From the NCBI GenBank assembly GCA_900318395.1, contig ONKL01000012.1, positions 1 through 54,841 of the forward strand: DNA of 54,841 nt. Reading direction: 5' to 3'. The translations under genes and the position numbers were made by a program. The DNA comes from an uncultured Prevotella sp. GTDB lineage: Bacteria > Bacteroidota > Bacteroidia > Bacteroidales > Bacteroidaceae. Below are positions 51,510 to 54,841 of this stretch, one piece after another (position 1 is the stretch's first letter; every line of letters starts with the position of its first letter). The notes under the pieces were generated by a model. It saw only the letters and a list, made by a program, of their open reading frames with translations. It did no database searches and was not told the origin of the DNA.

Positions 51510-52358
51510 TTATAACATTTCTACTTCATTGATGGTCAAGCCCGTCACCTGAGAGATAATCTCTACCGATATGCCCAATTCTTTCATCTTACGGGCATTT
51601 TCACGATTGGCTTCAGCCTTACCCTTATTGAAGGAGGTTTCCATGATGCTGTAATTATCCCAGTAGTCCTTGATGCTCTCTTGGTATTCGCGCCGTTCCT
51701 GGGGAGTAAAACGGGCTATCTCCGCTTGTTCGAACAGGTGGGTAAAGATACGTTCCTGCAAAGCCTTCGGACGTTCCAACAAGCGCGACAAGTTTTGCAA
51801 GGCAAACATCCACTTGTCGAACATTGTCAACAGTTCGTCTTCCGTCTTGTTAAACTTCGGCATCTCCAAGTAGATGAACGTCAACTTGTCGTAAAAGACA
51901 TGCTTATCCTCTACATCCGTCAGTTTAATCTCATGTACGAAGCTGTCGGCAGGATACTCGTTATCGGGGAACACGAAATTCAGGATGCCAACCGTATATA
52001 CATCTTCCAGATGATAGTCCCATTTGGTGCCCTTCGGGGCCTGCTCACGGATGGGGAAAGTCGAGTAGTAGATACTGCGGTCTTTGAAATATGCCTGTTC
52101 GGCTTTCTGCATCTCAACAATGAATTTTTTCCCATCGGCCAGCTGGCAGTAGACATCGAACACAGCACGACGATCCGAATAACCGTCGCCAAGATGCTCG
52201 CTGTTCAAGTACGTAAGATCGGTAATCTCCTGTTCACCGTTAAGCAGTGCATTCAAGAAGCTGATAAGCAAGTCCTTGTTCAGCTCTGTGCCGAACAGTT
52301 TCTTGAAACCGAAGTCGGTGTACGGATTGATGTACCTTTCAGTGATGTCCACTAGCAT
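51510..52358 (-). CDS. Rpn/PD-(D/E)XK nuclease family transposase-like protein
   Basis: About 282 residues. The family start ITERYINPYTDFGFKKLFG is present, with the nuclease core RRAVFDVYCQLADGKKFIVEMQ (Asp, then Glu-x-Gln). DRSIYYSTFPIREQ follows, and the C-terminus is NARKMKELGISVEIISQVTG. Such proteins, called recombination-promoting nucleases, are abundant in Bacteroidota. The frame is open to ATG 52394, but ATG 52358 is preceded by AAAGGAGA, a good Shine-Dalgarno sequence for this group. It sits between two REP-like hairpins. Confidence 0.88.
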   Translation of the reverse strand: MLVDITERYINPYTDFGFKKLFGTELNKDLLISFLNALLNGEQEITDLTYLNSEHLGDGYSDRRAVFDVYCQLADGKKFIVEMQKAEQAYFKDRSIYYSTFPIREQAPKGTKWDYHLEDVYTVGILNFVFPDNEYPADSFVHEIKLTDVEDKHVFYDKLTFIYLEMPKFNKTEDELLTMFDKWMFALQNLSRLLERPKALQERIFTHLFEQAEIARFTPQERREYQESIKDYWDNYSIMETSFNKGKAEANRENARKMKELGISVEIISQVTGLTINEVEML

Positions 52359-52434
52359 GTTCTTTTCTCCTTTCTTTGTTTCATTTGTTTTCATTCATAT
52401 ACAATTTAAGTGAATAACTCAGGATTATTGGCTG

Positions 52435-52466
52435 CAAAGATAGACAATAATCCCGAAACTGCCAAA
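52435..52466 (-). promoter_or_regulatory. Promoter of the Rpn gene
   Basis: On the minus strand TTTG (52466-52463), a 20-bp spacer and TATCTTTG (52442-52435). Confidence 0.78.
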
Positions 52467-52741
52467 TATTTCTGGACTTTTATTAAAAAGTGCCAAGTAT
52501 TGAGAAATGAACGGCTCTTAACTGGAAAAAAGCGCCAAGTATTTTCCAACGAGGGCGCAATGGGGTCAGGCGCAATGGGGCCAGGAATCTTTGCGCCCTC
52601 AATGGACGATCAGCTTCCCAACGATCATCGATCAGGTCGGCTAAGACTGGCGACGAGCTTACGGATCGTGGGTATCGAGGTACGTTCTCGTCAGCCTTGA
52701 GGTTACTGCTCGATGATTGTCAGAAGTTTCGTGCGAAAAAT
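52467..52741. other. Gene-free stretch with REP-like hairpin
   Basis: No convincing gene. GCCAAGTATT occurs at 52492 and 52533 (and as GCCAAATATT at 52461). At 52551-52600 a REP-like unit has a perfect 10-bp outer stem (GAGGGCGCAA with TTGCGCCCTC) and a partly doubled inner unit GGCGCAATGGGG. The rest (52605-52735) shows nothing I recognise. Confidence 0.6.
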
Positions 52742-52832
52742 CGCCCATCTCTCCCATTTTTTTCGGAAATGCCTTTGTAGAAAGGGGTTTCGGGATGGGA
52801 GGGATGTCTGGAATCCCTCCCATATCTCTCCC
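52742..52832. repeat. Left arm of a long inverted repeat around the VirE gene
   Basis: About 90 bp that match the reverse complement of 54507-54597 at an estimated 80 percent. The last 36 bp (GGGAGGGATGTCTGGAATCC and on) match at 33 positions. Confidence 0.7.
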
Positions 52833-53081
52833 TTATCCCTCCTATGATCTCTCATATAGCCAGCCCCACCTTGTTGAAATATTCGTACAATACAAAGAAC
52901 TGCCAAAATAGAGCCATTTTGTTCCCATACTGGGGAAAATTTGCGGCATAGTTAGGCAGCAAGTTTTTCTTGGTATAGCTGCAAAAAACGGGTAATGACC
53001 CTCATTCAGAAAAACAGTTACAGATTTTGACGCGGAAAGTGTTAATTTGGGCACTTTTTGGGGCAATATTGGGGATAATAC
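52833..53081. other. Leader region before the VirE promoter
   Basis: No gene seen. A CTCCC-rich run continues to about 52860, then AT-rich sequence. No promoter other than the one at 53082 is visible. Confidence 0.4.
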
Positions 53082-53112
53082 TTGCAAACCTCAAAAATAT
53101 TTTGTATCTTTG
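53082..53112 (+). promoter_or_regulatory. Promoter of the VirE/DUF3874 gene
   Basis: TTG (53082-53084), a 20-bp spacer and TATCTTTG (53105-53112). The ATG is 94 bp further on at 53206. Confidence 0.75.
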
Positions 53113-53205
53113 CACTCTGAAAAGCACGCTGTGGAAAGCGCGCCCCTATTACTACTAAGGAAATAGCCTGAAGGAGTAGATTAACATTTGATATAATAAT
53201 AAGTA

Positions 53206-54477
53206 ATGCAGAATTGTGATTTGATGCCTGCAGAGACTCCAGGAGCCTCTCAGGAGGGAACGCTTGCAATCGAGCTGTTCCTCATGGAAAACTACCGTTT
53301 CCGCCGAAACATCCTCAACGGGAAGGTAGAATTCGCCATCTTGCCGAAGGCTGACAACAAAGCTGAAGGCAATACTGTCGACAACCTCGGCAGTCTCTCG
53401 AGCGCCTCGGAAGAGGCTGAATTGGATTACCGTCCTCTGACGCAGGCGGCTCTCAACAGTATCGTGATTCGTGCCAAGCGCGAGAACATATTGGAGAAGG
53501 GCAGCCCGAAGACGGAGATTACGGAGTATGTGCAGTCGGAAGAGGTGCCTGTGCACAATCCCGTGCAGAAGTTTCTCAATGACCTGCCTAAGTGGGACGG
53601 ACAGAACCATCTTGCAAAGGTGTTTGGACGCATCCCGGGCGTCACCTCTGAGCAGCTGAACTATCTCACGATCTGGCTGCGCTCTGCCGTTGCCCACTGG
53701 CTGCAGCTGGATATGCTGCACGGCAACGAGTGCGTGCCTACGCTGATTGGGGCTCAGGGCTGTGGAAAGACCACTTTCGTGCGTCGACTGCTGCCTGTAA
53801 ACCTGCGTGAGTATTATCTCGACCATCTGAACCTGGCGAATAAGTTCGACAAGGAGATGGCGCTGACGAACAATCTCTTCGTGAACCTCGACGAGCTCGA
53901 TGCCATCCGTCCTTCCCAGCAGTCATCGCTGAAGCAGACATTGTCTGTCAGCAAGGTGAATGGTCGCCCGATTTTCGGAAAGGTGCAGGAGGATCGCCCT
54001 CGATTCGCTTCGTTCGTGGCTACGACCAACAATCGCCATCCGCTGAAGGATGCGACAGGCTCGCGTCGATATATCTGTATCTTGATTCCTGATGGTCAGA
54101 TGATCGACAATACGGGTGACATCGATTATGATCAGCTTTATGCGCAGGTGGTCTATGAACTGAGGCAGCAGCATGCTCCCTATTGGTTTAACAACGATGA
54201 GGTGGCCCGTATACAGCAGTTGAATCAGGACTTTATGGAGAAGAAGGACATCGGGGAGATGTTTGAAGCCTGTTTCCGTAGGCCAAATGAGGGTGAAGCG
54301 GCTAAAACGATGAACTGTGGCCAGCTGATTGGCATGATGCAGAATGACTTTCCGACCCTGGAGAATACGATAGGGAATAAGGTAAGGCTTGGGAAGATCA
54401 TCTCGGCTCTTGGTTTTGAACATAAAGAGCGCTCTCACGTGGCTTATTATAAAGTAGTACCGCTAAGGGCTGCATGA
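53206..54477 (+). CDS. VirE/VapE-type P-loop protein with DUF3874 end
   Basis: A 423-residue protein. Residues about 20-110 may be a DUF3874-associated N-part (MENYRFRRNILNGKVEF, YRPLTQAALNSIVIRAKREN). The helicase/primase-like VirE core follows: FLNDLPKWDGQNHL, Walker A-like GAQGCGKTTFVRRLLP, FVNLDELDAI, and SFVATTNNRHPLKDATGSRR, which is the sensor/arginine-finger pattern. The C-terminal 80 residues are the DUF3874 part. Such proteins are found in mobile elements and plasmid or phage-like regions of Bacteroidota. The longer form with a BT4734-like N-domain is not present here. Confidence 0.85.
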   Translation: MQNCDLMPAETPGASQEGTLAIELFLMENYRFRRNILNGKVEFAILPKADNKAEGNTVDNLGSLSSASEEAELDYRPLTQAALNSIVIRAKRENILEKGSPKTEITEYVQSEEVPVHNPVQKFLNDLPKWDGQNHLAKVFGRIPGVTSEQLNYLTIWLRSAVAHWLQLDMLHGNECVPTLIGAQGCGKTTFVRRLLPVNLREYYLDHLNLANKFDKEMALTNNLFVNLDELDAIRPSQQSSLKQTLSVSKVNGRPIFGKVQEDRPRFASFVATTNNRHPLKDATGSRRYICILIPDGQMIDNTGDIDYDQLYAQVVYELRQQHAPYWFNNDEVARIQQLNQDFMEKKDIGEMFEACFRRPNEGEAAKTMNCGQLIGMMQNDFPTLENTIGNKVRLGKIISALGFEHKERSHVAYYKVVPLRAA

Positions 54478-54482
54478 GCCAG

Positions 54483-54530
54483 ACGGGAGAGATGACGGGA
54501 GAGATATGGGAGGGATATGGGAGGGATTCA
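54483..54530 (+). repeat. Four tandem 11- to 12-bp GGGAG(A/G)GAT units
   Basis: ACGGGAGAGATG, ACGGGAGAGAT, ATGGGAGGGAT and ATGGGAGGGAT follow each other directly after the VirE gene, one per helical turn. Regular GGG runs could also form a four-stranded structure on this strand. Confidence 0.7.
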
Positions 54531-54597
54531 AGACATCTCTCCCATGCTCTTTCCCTTTTGTACAAAGGGCTTTCCAAAAATTATGGGAGAGATGATA
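54507..54597. repeat. Right arm of the long inverted repeat around the VirE gene
   Basis: Reverse-complement match to 52742-52832. It contains an inner palindrome (CCTTTTGTACAAAGGG) that could act as a terminator for the VirE transcript. Confidence 0.7.
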
Positions 54598-54632
54598 GAT
54601 ATTAGGGGTTTTATATCCTTCCCAAGAAGTAC

Positions 54633-54676
54633 TATTGCGACAGATTTTCGGCTCATGCGCCAAGTTTGTCGCAATA
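54633..54676. repeat. 10-bp inverted repeat TATTGCGACA/TGTCGCAATA
   Basis: A perfect inverted pair (54633-54642 and 54667-54676). A second perfect pair GATTTTCGGC (54643-54652) and GCCGAAAATC (54731-54740) ends within the spacer of the next promoter. They look like operator sites for the gene beyond the window. Confidence 0.5.
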
Positions 54677-54721
54677 TTGTTTTACTGTCGCCACAACCCA
54701 TGAAGAAATTAAGAAAAAAAC

Positions 54722-54752
54722 TTGGAATGTGCCGAAAATCGTCTTACCTTTG
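54722..54752 (+). promoter_or_regulatory. Promoter of a gene beyond the right end
   Basis: TTG (54722-54724), a 20-bp spacer and TACCTTTG (54745-54752). No coding region begins before 54841. Confidence 0.7.
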
Positions 54753-54841
54753 CCGTCGCAAACAAGTTGCAACGGCGAGTGAAGGCTGCGGCTCAGCAAA
54801 GCTCGAACAAGTTCGACTCTGCGTTCGCCTTGCACTTCACT
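54753..54841 (+). other. Leader of the gene beyond the window
   Basis: An untranslated leader with a palindrome TCGAACAAGTTCGA (54803-54816). The sequence GGCTGCGGCTCAGCAAAGC and what follows looks like a leader repeat I recall from other Prevotella genes, but I cannot verify that here. Confidence 0.4.

Noticed and set aside
52703-53087. Small minus-strand frames in the region before the VirE gene
   Set aside because: They are short, run through the inverted-repeat arm and have no promoter or similarity.

Overview
The window reads as chromosomal DNA of a Bacteroidota bacterium, most likely Prevotella or a close relative (Segatella, Hallella). The reasons are the many promoters of the form TTTG / 19-20 bp / TAnnTTTG, weak Shine-Dalgarno sequences, a PorZ-type protein of the type IX secretion system, DUF3667 and DUF4254 proteins, an H-box-altered propeller kinase and a VirE/DUF3874 gene.

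Layout. 1-8117: a possible transposase tail, a DUF3667 membrane protein, then leuS, a fused yitT-rdgB ORF and porZ, with a convergent trmH-like gene. 8118-8811 is a gene-free, AT-rich stretch with a cluster of DnaA-box-like nonamers, a candidate replication origin. 8812-15261: nadA, a lipoprotein, a leftward DUF4254-GT9-rubredoxin operon, and acpP-fabF-rnc. 15338-20447 is one leftward operon, dcuB-ansB-porin-aspA. It would turn asparagine into aspartate and then fumarate, exchange C4-dicarboxylates and so feed fumarate respiration. A divergent AraC regulator (20720-21613) shares a promoter region full of phased repeats with it. 21602-27800 is a leftward run: two membrane or glycosyl-transfer genes, an ABC ATPase and three cobalamin lower-loop genes.

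27856-43267 is the most unusual part. Two divergent operons face each other across 34620-34784. Leftward are a WD40/coiled-coil membrane protein, a propeller sensor kinase with Asp where the H-box His should be, and a TonB-dependent receptor. Rightward are a STAS anti-sigma antagonist, a 1192-residue VgrG-like spike protein, a 653-residue beta-helix-like protein, a coiled-coil protein, an RsbW-like kinase and a REC-SpoIIE phosphatase. The whole block lies between two roughly 73-bp direct repeats that carry the 3' end of mntP, so it looks like an inserted island. I read it as a candidate undescribed system: an orphan contractile-type spike under partner-switching control.

43218-46128 holds mntP and a GH36 alpha-galactosidase. 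From 46189 to the end the window is accessory: an ATPase gene flanked by a 28-nt duplicate of the galactosidase 3' end, 22-bp-spaced palindromes, a WYL regulator, three related small genes with a uracil-DNA-glycosylase-like motif (one truncated), a MITE-like element, a GyrA-like mini-protein, an Rpn-type nuclease/transposase between REP-like hairpins, and a VirE/DUF3874 gene between long imperfect inverted repeats.
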